Source: Epichloe hybrida (lineage: Eukaryota > Ascomycota > Sordariomycetes > Hypocreales > Clavicipitaceae). Taken from it: 64,000 nt of DNA. Below, one piece after another: positions 36,655 through 49,309 of the stretch (its first letter is position 1; each line of letters begins with the position of its first letter). The notes beneath the pieces are model-generated. The model saw nothing but the letters and a program-made list of their open reading frames with translations. It did not search any database and was not told the DNA's origin. The stretch is from the NCBI GenBank assembly GCA_019022495.1, contig JAFEKR010000004.1, forward strand, positions 3,906,001-3,970,000, given 5' to 3'. A program made the translations under genes and the position numbers.

Positions 36655-37215
36655 TATATTATATATTAATTACGCTAGATAGCAATTTATGCTATGTACA
36701 CTATAGTACTCCTGCAGTGGTATTTGCTTTGTAGTAGGAAAACCATACTAGGTTGCTAGTTATCTAGTTATCAGATAACTTGAGAACTAGTTAGTTGCCT
36801 AGTTAGGTGAAAAACTTACTACGATTTGTTTGTTTTAACTACATACATAGTTCTAGCTCGTGTGTGTTTGTTGCCTAAGCTAGTTACAACGATATTTTTC
36901 CCCTCTAACTATCCCCGTATTTAACAATCGAGTTCCCAAATCTATCAATTATGCAATATAGTTGCAAACCCTAGCTCAAATTGAAACCCTAGAGCTCTAG
37001 GTATCCTAGCTAATTTATATAGCGAAGTAGCTTGTTTAATTCGCTTGCAAAGTAAGAAAAAGAGGGGCCTAGACTCACTTTTCCTCGCCCTGCGATTGGT
37101 TCAATTTTTAGAGGCATGACTAAGACCTCTAAAATTGTGCCCCGTATGAGATTCGAACCCATGACCTACGACCCGGAACAGGTCTCCACAGCGTGTAACC
37201 ACCACGCCACGAGGT
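36655..37215 (-). mobile_element. 561-bp SINE with tRNA-like head
   Basis: It interrupts Gypsy3-b where Gypsy3-a is continuous (near 48345). Perfect 14-bp duplications TATCTTTACCTATA lie at 36641-36654 and 37216-37229. Its 5' end (37215, minus strand) coincides exactly with the first base of a tRNA-like sequence that has polymerase III A and B boxes. The 3' end is an AT-rich tail (TAATTAATATATAATATA) rather than poly(A). The body keeps normal GC with little RIP, so it arrived late. It has no coding capacity and would depend on a LINE reverse transcriptase. Confidence 0.88.
37139..37215 (-). ncRNA. tRNA-like head of the SINE (77 nt)
   Basis: On the minus strand: acceptor strand ACCTCGT pairs with ACGGGGC except for the first pair; D arm GCGT/ACGC; T arm ATGGG-TTCGAAT-CTCAT. 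The A box is TGGCGTGGTGG and the B box GGTTCGAATCTC. The anticodon loop GACCTGT lacks U33 and the variable region is about 10 nt. It is therefore a tRNA-derived promoter module rather than a working tRNA. The position of CCT in the loop would suggest an Arg-type ancestor, which is weak evidence. Confidence 0.75.
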
Positions 37216-37361
37216 TATCTTTACCTATAATATTACCCTTATTTAATTAAGTATTACTCTTATTTAATAGTGTTAGGTTATTATTTAATATTACTCTAGT
37301 AAATTAAGTAGTTTTTCTCCTTCTATTACTCTTAAGTAACTAGTAAAAGAAGCTTTAGAAT

Positions 37362-37566
37362 TATAAGAATAATAATAGCTAAGTAAGAGATATAAAGGCT
37401 TTAGTATATTAACTAAAGCTTACTTAAGTATTATTAAATATATAAGTTACTAGCTTATAGCTAGTAGCTTACTAGTGTTACGTAAACCTAGCCCTAGGGT
37501 GTAACTTACCTGCAAGGTGCGCTAGTGCACCTGTGTTATAAGTGCTATTGTGAGTGAGGCCTCACA
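37362..37566 (-). repeat. 5' LTR of Gypsy3-b (205 bp)
   Basis: Ends TATAAGAATAAT (left) and GTGAGGCCTCACA (right); homologous to the LTRs of Gypsy3-a. Confidence 0.88.
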
Positions 37567-37636
37567 TAGTCCCTAACCGTAGAGCTGCACCTGTATAGCT
37601 GTTGCTAGCTGGCAACTAGCTCCCTACATTTTAACA
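37567..37636. repeat. LTR-X right-end relic
   Basis: About 70 bp matching the last part of the 20266-21082 element (CCGTAGAGCTGCAC, GCTGTTGCTAGCTGGCAAC, ACTAGCTCCCTACATTTTAA) and ending in the intact terminus TTTTAACA. It is cut on the left by Gypsy3-b. Confidence 0.8.
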
Positions 37637-38131
37637 CTTATATTAAGATTTTAAATAGTAAGTGTTTTTAAGAAAATAACTTCTTAGGAGATTTCTTATT
37701 ACCTTAACTTCTTAGACTATTTAGAGAAGGTAAAGTCCTAATATAAGTATTAAATATAGTTAACTAGCTATAGGTTAGCTATAATAAACTAAATAAAGAA
37801 AGCGTATTTAAAATATAATAAACTAATAAGTTAGATAAAGATAAAGAATAAAGATAAATAATAATAAGTAAGAATAAAGATCTAAGACTAAAGAAAGTTA
37901 GTAATTACTATATAATAGTAGTAAGAAAGCTATTACTTAGCTAGTAAAGGTAACTTATAAGATTAATAAATATTATAAGGAAAAGGAAATATATAAAAGA
38001 GGGAAAGATTAGTCTCTTTTATATTAACCTTAGACCCCTTAAGTAATTTAATACACTATATATAGCTAATCTATAATTTATAATAACAATTATTATCCTT
38101 ACTATTTATATATATACTTAATAGCTATAAA

Positions 38132-38384
38132 TGTAGCTTTCTCCGGACTCTCGGACGATAGTTAGTCTGGCCGTGACCAAGTGTAGGTTCACTAAAGGGA
38201 TGCACGTGATACAATTAGCTATTTCGCGGGCAACCCTACACTGCTTATAGTGGCTTTACATTACTGCCTTACTTTTCCCCTTTTTTACTTATATTCTCTC
38301 TTAGCTAGATTTCTCTCCTTCTCTCTTTTCTTAGCTATTATTATTACTTTTACACTAGTGAAACATTCCTTAGTGTAACTAACA
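38132..38384 (+). repeat. 5' LTR of Copia C (253 bp)
   Basis: Starts TGTAGCTTTCTCCGGACTC and ends GTAACTAACA. The left half keeps CpG sites (TCTCGGACGATAG), so it is less mutated than the Copia A and B LTRs. Confidence 0.9.
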
Positions 38385-38739
38385 CTAATTAGTGATTAAC
38401 TATAACTATAGATAAGCTAGCTATTATAAGAAGAGATATTTCTATAGATAATATAGCCCCTTATCTCTTAAGCTAACTTATATAGGCTATTTAGGTAAAG
38501 AGATATAACTATAAAGTGTGCTGAAGGAAAATAGACTAGAATCCTAGTTATAGGCTTGTTAGACTTCTAAGGGATTAATCTATTAACTCTTAGGCCTTTA
38601 GGATATTTAGTTAATTATTAATCTTATTGTCTATTATAAGAAAACTAACTAAATAACTGAATTTATTGCTATAAGGCATTTTATTTAAACCTAACGTTAA
38701 AAACAACCCTTAGCCTAGCTAGCTAACCTATATAACCTC

Positions 38740-39025
38740 TCTTTACCCTCTCTTTATGGCCCCTTTTCTCTTTTCTTTATGGCTTTTTACGCCTGAGTGC
38801 TTTAGGTATTAAGTTGCTTTTGCTTCTATGCTATCTTTACAGCCTGTTTTTCCCTCTTTTACTGTTTTTCTATTGTTTTTATTATTTCCCTCTGTTTATT
38901 TTATTAATCCTACTAATCCTATTTATCCTATTCTATTTATCCTGTTTATTTTGCCCTATTTATCCTACTTATTTTGTTTATCTTATTTATCCTGTTTTTC
39001 CTATTTTGCCTGTTTTTAAGACTTA
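38740..39025 (+). repeat. Pyrimidine-rich stretch in the Copia C leader
   Basis: Dense in TTTATCCTA/TTTATCCTG-like units (38900-39010) with almost no purine runs. Hydrophobic ORFs across it (about 70 aa, Leu/Phe/Tyr only) are a by-product of composition. Confidence 0.6.
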
Positions 39026-41952
39026 ACTTAGTTTATCTCTCTTAGTAAGCGTAGAAATTACGCTATCATTATACTACTATTTAGTTTATTCTAATTATCT
39101 AAGAAAACTAAACCTTTCTTAAGAAAGGGATAGAATTAAATATTAGACTATTAATAAGATAAACTCCTTACCTTACTTCCCCTAATACTAAGGTACTTTA
39201 AAAGCCTTTAGTAATAGCTTTTATAAGGCTAGAAAAAAATAGTTTACTAAGGTAACTATAGCTATATTTATTTACACTTATAAAAAACTAGGAAAAGCTT
39301 ACCTAACTAGACCTAGAGATTACTATATAGCCTAAGCTTAATAATTAGATTATAAGGTTTATTTATACTAGTAAGTATTAGAATTAGTAAGAAGAAAATC
39401 TTAGAAAAACTTTAAAAAAGATTTTAAAGGTTAAACTAAAGATATATTTAAAAAAGCTACTAATAAGCTTATAAGAGAGCTATAAAACTCTTTATAAGAT
39501 AATAGTATTTATATTAGTTAAGGAGTAAGCCTTTTTATTCTAATAGCTCTTAAATATATACTTTAAGAGATAATAATAACTCTATAGCTAAGAGATAAGT
39601 TATAATCTCTTAAATTACCTTATATATAACCCTTATAAGCTACTACTCTAAAGACTTTCCTTAATATTCCTTACCCTTAAAAGAAATAATTACTATAGTA
39701 AAAAGCTATATAACTTTCTCTTACTAAAGCTTATACTTTTTAAAAGTAAGTATAACTATAACTTCCTTAAGTTATATTTTAGTAAAGTATTTCTTATTAT
39801 ATTAATAAGAAATATAAAATAATACTTTCTTAATTACCTTACTAGTAAGAATTTCTTTTATAAAAAGTAATTAATAGTTTTATTACTATATATAAAGTAA
39901 TATAACCCTTAAGAATATTATTACTTAAAAACTTAAAAAAAGTAAGCTTAAGTGTCTTAAGATTTTATTAATTACCTTAAAAAGAGTTTATAAAAGGCTA
40001 TACCTCTCTAATATAGTAAATATAAAGCTTTATAAGTAAACCTTAAATATAGTCTTTAGTATTCTTAAATATTAGGTAATAAAGTACATATATATACTAG
40101 GCTTTAAGAACCTTACTAGTAATCTCTATAAGTTAATTATAATTATAAAGAGTAATATAAGAAGTAACTAATATTATTAGTATTAAAATAAAGACTTATT
40201 AAAGATAATATTTATAAATTACTAATATAGCTAATAGAATTAAAGAGACTAAGGAAAAGAAAGCTATTATAGTAACTTTAAATAACCTAAGTAATACTTT
40301 ATTCTTAGTAAGAGTAATTACTAGTTATTAAACTATACTAATACTAAATATTAAAAAGAGAAAAAAAGGTAATAAGCTAGTAAAAACTATTACTTACCTC
40401 TTATAAAGAAAAAGTTCTAAGTATTCCTTACTTTATTTAAAGGTAATAATAAACCTAAGGTAAAGAAAGTAAAAAAATAGGAGATATAGCTTAAGGCTTA
40501 TACTTAGGCTTAAGATAATAATAATAATAATATTAAGAAAAAGCTATTATTAAAGGTATACCTTAGTATTATATAATTCTTTTACTTAGGATTATAAATA
40601 ATAGATAATATTAATATCCTTATAACACTTAAAAATTAGGCTTTTTAATATACCTTACTTAAGTAAGAGCTATACCTTAAAGAGGCTTTTAATAAGGATA
40701 ATTTAATTTATTATATATCTAAAGAATACTATTTTAAAGAGGTCTTTAAAGGCATTATACTAGATATAAAAGCCTTAGGCTAATTAACTACTAGTCTAGC
40801 ATAGGCTAAAGCCTTACTAAGATTAATACTATTATTAAAGATTAAACCTTATAACCTAGAGGTTATTAGCTTTAGTACTAGATTAGTAATAATATATAGT
40901 GTTATTTATATGCCTATAAAGCTTAGCTAAATTAACTTTTATATCCTTAATACTACTATACCTTTCTCTTTTCTCTTACTAATATAAATAAGATAAAGGT
41001 TAAGATTAATAACCTTACTAATATATTAATTTAAAATAATAAGACTATACTTATTATATATAAATAAGGCTACCCTTAGTAACTTCTAGAGGCAAGAGAA
41101 ATTACTACTTCTTACCTATTAAAAGGAGAGATTTATTAGCTTTACTAAAGATTTAGTTATTTATTAATTTAGTGGCTTATGAAGATCCTTTAATAAGCTA
41201 GTTATAAGGTTAAATACGATATAATGAAAAAGCTTACTAAAGTCTATTATTATTATTAAATAAATAGAAAGGCCCTTAGCTAATTTAAGTTCTTAATTAA
41301 GGATAACTATAACTTTAACTATAAGATTATTATTAATATTATATAAATTAATAGCTAACTAGTCCTTTATATTATTAATTTAGTAACCTTATTCTAAGTA
41401 GCTTAATTTCTTAACTTAAAGAAGTAAAAAGCTTATAATATTTAGGATATAATTAGGGAGTGCTAGATAAATACCTATCTAGGCCCTTTAGATTAGATTA
41501 TTTATAATACTAGTAATAACTTGACTTTAGTAAAATTTAAGCACTATACTTACCTAATATTAATTAAGATTAATAAAATACTTATTAAAGCTTATAATAG
41601 TATTAGAAAGGTTAAGAGATACTATAGACCTTTACACTCGGCTTATAATATTATTATAGATTTAATTAGTAATAAGATTATACTTAAGTAATACCTTTAA
41701 ATAGCTATTAAGGCTATTAATAACTTAGTAAGCCTAAATAGCGTTATACTAATATTACTAGTCTTTAGAGCTTACCTATAAATAATAAATAAGTTATTAC
41801 TAAGTATCTTTATTATTTAATAAGCTAAAGTAATTCAGAAGGTAACTAATAAAGTTTACTATTACTTAGCTAAGAGATAAGTCTAAGATACCTTTACTAC
41901 CTAGAATAGCCCTAATATAATACTAATATATTAGCTATTACTATAAGCTAAT

Positions 41953-42154
41953 TGTGAGAACAATGGTAGCTAGGCAAGAGGTATGGGGGCTCTAGTATAT
42001 TAACTGAAGCTTGCTAGGTCTAAGTGTGTTATGCGTGCAAGTCACTAGCTTATAGCTAGCGGCTCGCTAGTGTTACGTGGACCTAGCCCTAGGACATAGC
42101 CTGCCCGCAGGGTGCACTAGTAATTACAGGTGTTATTATAAGTGAGGCCTTATA
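41953..42154 (-). repeat. 3' LTR of Gypsy3-a (202 bp)
   Basis: Left end TGTGAGAACAATGG; right end GTGAGGCCTTATA (GCCTCACA before mutation). Same length as the other LTR, 48487-48688. Confidence 0.9.
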
Positions 42155-42324
42155 ATTGCCCCCTCACTTATAGCTAGGCTCCTAAATGGCTCGCTAGCTA
42201 TTATATAGCTATTTACCACCTAGCTACTATATTAAAATAATAATAAATAATAAGCAGCGCTTAAGTATAAATTCACTAGTAACTCCCTATTACATTATAC
42301 ACTTTTCTCTTCTATAATACTAGA

Positions 42325-42980
42325 TAAGTTTTCTATAAATTATTATTATGCCTTTAGATACCTTCACTTTGCCCTTGCCTATCGCTATATTTTCATTATA
42401 GAAGCTAAATATATTCCCTTAAAGGAATGTTCCTATATGCACTATTTGCGTACTAGGTGCGCAGACTTTAAGAAAAACCCTTTATCTAAGCCTAAACTAC
42501 CTAAGATTAACTATTAATTCCCTATTAAATTATCTGCTATTGCTATTATAATAGTAAAGCGTTCTAAACGCTGTATTTAGTGTTATAAACGTGGCAACAC
42601 CTGCGATACCATGAGTATACCGCTATTTACTAGTCTTTTAGTCCCTTATTTCTAATGTCTTTATATAGGCAATAGCCACTATAAAAGGTGACTTTCTAGA
42701 CCTTTTAGTCCTTTTAGACTAGGCGCAAACCCTTATACACGCCCTTAGTAATACTATTAAGGAGGACCCTAAGGACTCTATGTTCTCTAAGGTAACTTGC
42801 TTTAGTATTGCTAGGTCTTACTTAGCCTTAATATTAGGTTTTAACCACGCTAACATAGCATACTATGTTGTATTTAGCCTTATAGGGGTCGCAAAGGTCT
42901 ACTAGGTTTGTCTCTTCCTTACTTATACGCTAGTGCTTCGCTTATGTTTTAGGGTAGGAGGCGTTAATTTCATATAATTA
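42325..42980 (+). pseudogene. Degenerate Cys-rich ORF antisense to Gypsy3-a pol
   Basis: Between the polypurine tract and the end of pol, a plus-strand frame gives a coherent protein after reading TAA/TAG as mutated Gln. Fragments are YIFIIEAKYIPLKECSYMHY, LRTRCADFKKNPLSKPKLPK and a Cys motif RCI-CYKRGNTCDT (C-x2-C-x6-C). A frame change near 42640 is needed to continue (about 42660-42980). The Cys spacing recalls half of a zinc cluster, but the family is not recognised. It runs opposite to gag-pol, so it would need its own promoter. Confidence 0.42.
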
Positions 42981-45900
42981 GTACATTATATCTTAGTAAT
43001 AACTTTCTATTATAATATAGCTAGCGCTTGTCCTAGGAGTGGTGAGTATTCTATTCCTTTTTGCCACTAATTTACTAACCCTTTTATAGCAAAACTATTA
43101 TAAACTTTTTCGCGTTTAGAAGATAAAGGTAACTTTACATTTGCGGTCTTATAACCTAGGTTTTGTGCCCTAGGGCGTGGCAAAGCATTGCTTTTTCTAG
43201 GTAATAAGGGGCCTTATTAGGGAGGATAAGAAGGTAAGTAAATACCTTCTTTATAGGGGTGTAATATATTCCTATGTAGGGGCCACTATAAAGGGGTTTC
43301 CCTTAACTCTCCTTACTCTATAGGTATATTTTCTTTTATTTTTTAGTAAGTAGTCTAAGGTTTTTATTCTAGAATGTGATAGTAGCTAATAAGGCTATGC
43401 CTTTTCTATAAGAATATTATATCTTTTTACCTATAACTTACTTATGTCTTACCACTTTTCTTGCTAGACCTATTTTAGTGAAATGCCTAAATTATGCGTT
43501 AAGCGCCTTCTATATCTTTTACTATAACCTATTAGTTATATTCGCTTAGCTAGCCTTTCCATTTTACTAGGTATTTATTACCTTCTTAGGTCTTCCTATA
43601 GCCCTTAACCTCCTTAACTTTATACTTATTATCTTTATTCTCTAAGTCTAGTATTAGCATTTCCTTATCTCCGGTGTCTTTATAGCAATTCTATAGCTCT
43701 AATAGGCTAATATAGAATACGTTATATAGCTAACTATATTTTTTAGGTAATGTAAGTCTATATACTTGTTTTCCTATGGCATTAAGTACTTAAAACAGTC
43801 TAATAAATCTAGGGGTTAGCTTCTGTTTTGCGTCCTTAAGCCTAATATTCTTTGCTAATAGTAGTACTAAGTTACCTCTTTTTAGCGTTAATAGCTAGTA
43901 ATGCTAGTTATAGTACTTTACTTAGGTCTTAGTAGCTTTTGCCTAGTTTTGCTTTAGCTACTCTCTAACTTTATATAGCTTTATAATATATATATAGGCT
44001 TCTAGCACCTCCCTTTCTTTAGTCTTATCCCTAAGAGCTAGGTAAAACTTAGGTAAATAGCCTATAAGAGAGTAATTAGAAGAGTAGCCTATAGTCCTAT
44101 TTACTATATTATTATAGGCGAATTAGGCTATTAGGAGTAGCTTAGGCTATATTTATTAGTTATTAGCTATAAAGCATTAGAGGTAATGCTTAAGTACCTA
44201 GTTTATTCTCTCTATTTGCCTATTAGTTTAGGGGTAAAACACTATAGAAAGCCTTTGCTTTACGCATAATAAGTAACATAGGTCTAACTAGAATTAGCTT
44301 ATAAAGACTAATCCCCTATTAGATATAATGCTCTCTAGCGCCCTAAACCTTAGTTTAATCTCCTTATAGAAAAGCTTTACTAGTTTAGCTATATTAATTA
44401 TTATAGTTATAGGTAAGAAGACAGAGTACTTAGTGAATTAGTCTATAATTACTAGGATTACGTTAGTCTCTTATTCGCCTGCTTAGGTAACTAGCAATCC
44501 TATAATAAAATCCATTAAGATTTCTGCCTATAGTTACCGTAGTATTAGCAGGGATTTAAGGCTTCTATACAGGCAATGCCTTCTAGCCACTACCTGCTAG
44601 CAAACCCTGTAGCTTATAATATAGTTAAATACTAACTTGTTTATGCCTAGCTACTAGAAGTAACGCTTTAATAGCTTAAGAGTGCGTTTAGTCCTAAAGT
44701 AACCTACTAGTGGATTATTATAGTGTAGCTATAGAAGCTCCTATTATAAGATAGGCTCCTAGGGAATAACTACCTAGTCTTAGTATATTAGGAGGCCCCT
44801 TATGCTATATAACCATAGACTAGCTTTTCCCTTACCTCTTGCTAGGGAATTATTAATCTTACTATTTTGCCTCTATAAATCTAGATCTTAATTCTACGCC
44901 TTCTATAGTAATTACGCTAATGGTTTATTTAGCCTAGATTAGTAAGGATTTAGTAGCTTAATAGTCTCCTATATCTCTTATACTACGCTAATATCTTAGA
45001 CACACGCTACCTTCTCCTAGAAATTACCCTTATTTAGCTAATCTTTTACTAAATCCACAGTAGCTAACTAGCCTCTTAACTAGGCTACTCTAGCCTCTAG
45101 AGCTCTCTCTGTAGTAGCTAGGGCATTTTCCTCCCCTAAAGGTATCTTACTAAGTCTCTTTACTAAGACTAAGGCATTTTCCTCCCCTAAAGGTATCTTA
45201 CTATGTTTTCTTTAATACATTAAGACTAGGGCATTTTCCTCCCCTAAAGGCATCTTACTATGTCTTCTCTTATATATTAGTATCTCTTCTTTTACTAGTT
45301 CTTTAGTAACTACTATTTTCTTTTAAAGCTCTAGTAGAAGTAACCTATTTATTAAGGGTTTGCCTTTATAATTAGACTGTCTTAATAGTGTATTTACTAG
45401 GTTACTCTTCCTAGGTCTATGCCTAATTATAAAGTAAAAGGGGCAAAGGAACATACACTATCTAGCCTATCTTCTATTTAGCTTTTATTGCTTTATAAAG
45501 TCTATAAGTTATAGTAATCTAATAGGACCTTCACTAGGGTTGCCATGCCTTTAACGTAGTGTTACTAGTGTTTAAATAACTCTACTATAGCAAGCAGCTC
45601 CTAGTCCGCTATGCTGTAATTATGTTTAGTATCTGTAAACTTCCTTAACCAAAATACTACAGGATACTATTAGCCCTTATTATCCTACTAAGACAAGATT
45701 CTTACTATTATAAAGACTAAAGTATTTATCTTAATGCACACTAGCTAACTTAGGTTATAATAATAGAGGAGAGGCGCCTATTAAAAGGCATCTTTTAGCT
45801 AGTTAAACGCTAGCTATTCTCTTTCCCTAAATATAAACTTCCTAGTCTAGATGCCATTTTAACTGCCTTTTATTAGTACATGTAAGGGTGCTATAATCCT

Positions 45901-48486
45901 AGAGTATTAGTAAATAAACCTTTAGTAAAAGTTACAAAATCCTAGGAAGGACTATATATCTTTAAAGCTTACAGGCTCCTTCTAGTCTTGGATTATATTT
46001 ACTTTACGCGTATCTATTAAAATGCTATTAACTAATAGGATAAACTCTAGGAATTCCACTAATTCCTAGTAAAATAAACACTTTAAGGGTTTTGCGTATA
46101 ACTTTACTAACCTTATGTGTTCTAAAACTTCCTTAATATATATAGTATGCTCCTCTTATGTTTTTAAGAAGATAAGGATATTATCTAAATACACCACACA
46201 AATAGTGTTTACTAGCCTATGAAGCGCTTTATAGATATAGCTCTAGAAAGTAGCTAGCGTATTAGTTAGCCTAAAGGGCATTATAAGGTATTTATAGTGT
46301 CTATAGTGGGTATAAAACATAGTCTTTTACTTATTACCCTCTTTAATATAAATTTAATAGTAAGCATCCTTAATATTAATCTTTAAGAAGTAATAGGCTC
46401 CTTAGCACTAGTCTAGGATCTCTAAAATTAGGGGGAGAGCGTAGTAATTCTTCTACATTACTCTATTAAGTCCCTAATAATCCATATATAGTTAAAGCGT
46501 TTTATCTTTCTTTAGCATAAATAGGATAGGCGCGCCTATAGGGCTCTTAGAGGGTCTTATCTAGCCTTTTTACAGGTTTTTGTTAATATATTCGCGGAGC
46601 TCCTTTAACTCACTTTAGGAGAGAGAGTAAATTAGTCTATATAAGGGCGTGGCCCTAGGTATTAGGTTAATTACGTAATTAGTCTCCTTTCTTAATAGTA
46701 AACTACCTGCCTTATCCGCTATAAACACGTCTTTAAACTTATGTAGTTCCTTAGGGATATCTTTAACGGTTTCGTACGCTTTTGCCTCCTTATTGTCTTT
46801 AAGGGCAATAAACTTATCTTCTATAAGTCCTATAATAGCATATATAATAGCCTTATCACGCGTTACCTTTGCGAACTTACAGAGAGTTATAAGTAAAAAG
46901 GCTATTTTCTTCTTCTTAAACCACCACTCTTAAGAGTGTAAATAAAGATATACACGTTCTTTAGTAAGTGTATATATCCTAATTAAGATAGGGCTTCCCC
47001 TTACTCTTAGGTCTCTATTTATAGCTACGCATAGTAACTTAAGGTCCTTTTCTTCCTCTCTTAAGTCTTTAATAGTAATAGGCACCTTATAGACACTATA
47101 TTAAGGGACTATAAGGGCCCTTACTACCTAGAGAATAGGTGCTATAGCCTTAGCCTAATTAAGCTTATGGTTTCTTGTGAATTTAACGCTAATAATATTA
47201 AGCTTAGCGTAGCTATCCAGATCCACCGCTGTTTTAATATCTTTATGCCTGTGAATAGTAACTAGTGTGTGGAATTAATGCCTAATTAGTACCTTAGTGT
47301 TTGAGGCAAAGGTAAGGGCCTTTACTTTTACCTTAGGAAGTTTCCCTATCTATCTTAGGGGTCTTTCCTTAGCTTATTGTATTTATTTGCAAGGTAGTCT
47401 AGGCTATTATAGTTATAACATTGCCTCTTATCTCTAATTTCGCCATTATTTAGGTATATAGCTAGGTCCTTTTCCTAGTCTTTATTCCTTTAATCTCTAT
47501 ACAGCCTATAACCTTAGGGTAAGTCATTTCTATAACATTAGGGATTCTTATATAATCCCTTATCTCCCGAATATTTAGGCTTTCGCTTGCTCTTTAGCAT
47601 AGCCTCCTAAAATTACTAGGCAAGTTATATAACCTCCTCTTGTGTTTTCCTAGTAATAGAGGCGTGTAGGTTAATATAGTCCTATAGCTTAGGGAGTAAC
47701 TTTATAAAGAACATAAGGGCATAGGACTTTTTAGGGGCTCTTTCCAGGTGTATCTCTAGCGAATCTAGGAAGATACTAAATTTAATAAGGCTCTAGCCCT
47801 TATATTACTTCACGTTCTTAAGCTATGTAGCTATTTAGGCATTGCGGTTTATAGAGTCCCTAAGTAGCGTAAGCGTCTAAGTCTAGAATTTATCCTAATT
47901 ATCCTTAAGATTATCCTAGATATTAGCCTGTTATTTATTAAGGTATTTATCCTATCTTGCCCTGTAGTTAGTATATATATAGTTAAGTGCAAAGAGAATC
48001 TTTTGGTAATTATATTAGTATTTTTTCTTTGCCTTATTAAAGGCATGGTTTAGGTTATTTATCTATATCTTATGCCTCTAGGGGTTTATAGGGTATTAAA
48101 GCTTAGTAATGTTCTTAACTCTAATCTCTTAGCTACTATTGCTTAATAAGGGGCTAGCTCTTTGCTTACTTTTCCCTTACACTTCCCCTAAGTTACCCCT
48201 AATAAGGTTAATAAGCTTTTATTCTTATTCTTATAATCTTTAGAGTTTTTCTAGCTAAGTAATTTACTCTAGTGTTACTATAGCTTTACTATAAGGGGTA
48301 AAGGGTCTTATTATAAGCGTGATTTTATTAGTATATAGTGTGTCTTTGCCTGTAGTATTACCCTTATTTACTTAGATATAACTCTTGTCCATTAGGGTTA
48401 GGTTATTATCTAATATTACTCTAGCGGATTAGGTGGTTCTCCCCCCTATATTACTCTTAGGTAGCTAGTAGAAGAAGCTTTAGAAT

Positions 48487-48688
48487 TATAAGAATAATAG
48501 TAGCTAGGTAAGAGGTATAGGGGCTCTAGTATATTAACTAAAGCTTACTAGGTCTAAGTGTGTTATATATATAAGTCACTGGCTTATAGCTAGCGGCTTG
48601 CTAGTGTCACGTGGACCTAGCCCTAGGACATAGCCTGCCCGCGGGGTGCACTAGTGATTACGGGTGTTGTTGTGAGTGGGGCCTCACA
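48487..48688 (-). repeat. 5' LTR of Gypsy3-a (202 bp)
   Basis: Left end TATAAGAATAATAG; right end GTGGGGCCTCACA. It keeps CpG sites (GCCCGCGGGG), so mutation is mild. Confidence 0.9.
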
Positions 48689-49309
48689 GAGTTAAACTTA
48701 GAAGAGGTTCTTTAAATAGATTAAATCCTAGCTATAATATCTTTATAAGTAATTAGTTTAATAAATGCTTTTAGTCTTATAGGGATATAGATAAATAACG
48801 TTTTTAAGGGGTGCCTTTACTACTTACTAGTAATAACCTATGCTAGTTTATTCTAATTAGAAATAGCTAGTCTAATAGGAAAATTAAAATAATTAAGCAA
48901 TAAATAATATATACGCTAGGTACTAATAGTATTACTATAGCTAGCTTATTACTTATTAATAGAAGTATAAAAAGTATTAAATAACCTTACTAATATAACT
49001 CTTCTAAGATTATATAGATTATTAGGTTCTTTAGGAATATAGTTAAGTTATGATTTTTTAAAACCCTAGATATTAGTAGTATTATTATAGTGTTATTATA
49101 ATTAACTATTAGTTATATTAAGTGACGTTTTTGTGAAGCCTATAGCATTAATAATATTACTATAGTGTTCCTATCTCTTAGTATCTATAAATTTAGATAA
49201 AAAGGTAGGAAGTTATATAATTACTACTTTCTCTTTCCTTACCTTACTAATAAAATCTAGTTTTCTTAAAAGTAAGTTAGTAGGATTTAATTTCCTTATA
49301 TAATATATA

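Larger units (their letters stand above)
36129..37566 (-). mobile_element. Gypsy3-b: 5' fragment (gag region and 5' LTR), minus strand
   Basis: Colinear with the 47820-48688 part of Gypsy3-a, from the AGTCCCTAAGTA segment through the gag-like region to the LTR at 37362-37566. It is interrupted by the 561-bp SINE and truncated at 36129 by family R. Non-functional. Confidence 0.85.
41953..48688 (-). mobile_element. Gypsy3-a: Ty3/gypsy element on the minus strand
   Basis: 202-bp LTRs bound it. On the minus strand a gag-like region is at about 48200-47350 and RT at about 46600-46370 (KSPIGAPILFMLKK, YMDYGLN-like). The integrase core is at about 44560-44340 (MDFIIGLLVT, VILVIIDFTKYSVFLPI-like). 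The polypurine tract AGTGAGGGGGCA lies just inside the 3' LTR (42155-42172). RIP is moderate, less than in Gypsy1. An additional ORF runs antisense to pol next to the 3' LTR. Flanking 5-mers differ (CTAAT and GAGTT), so the two LTRs may come from different insertions. Confidence 0.9.

Noticed and set aside
37139..37215. A functional tRNA gene
   Set aside because: The anticodon loop lacks U33, the first acceptor pair mismatches and the variable region is odd. It sits exactly at the 5' end of a SINE with target duplications.
38814..39026. Hydrophobic ORFs of about 60-70 aa in the pyrimidine-rich stretch
   Set aside because: They consist almost only of Leu, Phe, Tyr, Ile and Pro as dictated by T/C-rich sequence, and lie in the leader of a degraded copia element.
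41948..48693. Gypsy3-a as a simple single insertion
   Set aside because: The 5-mers beside its two LTRs do not match and the flanks belong to different elements, so a recombination product is more likely.
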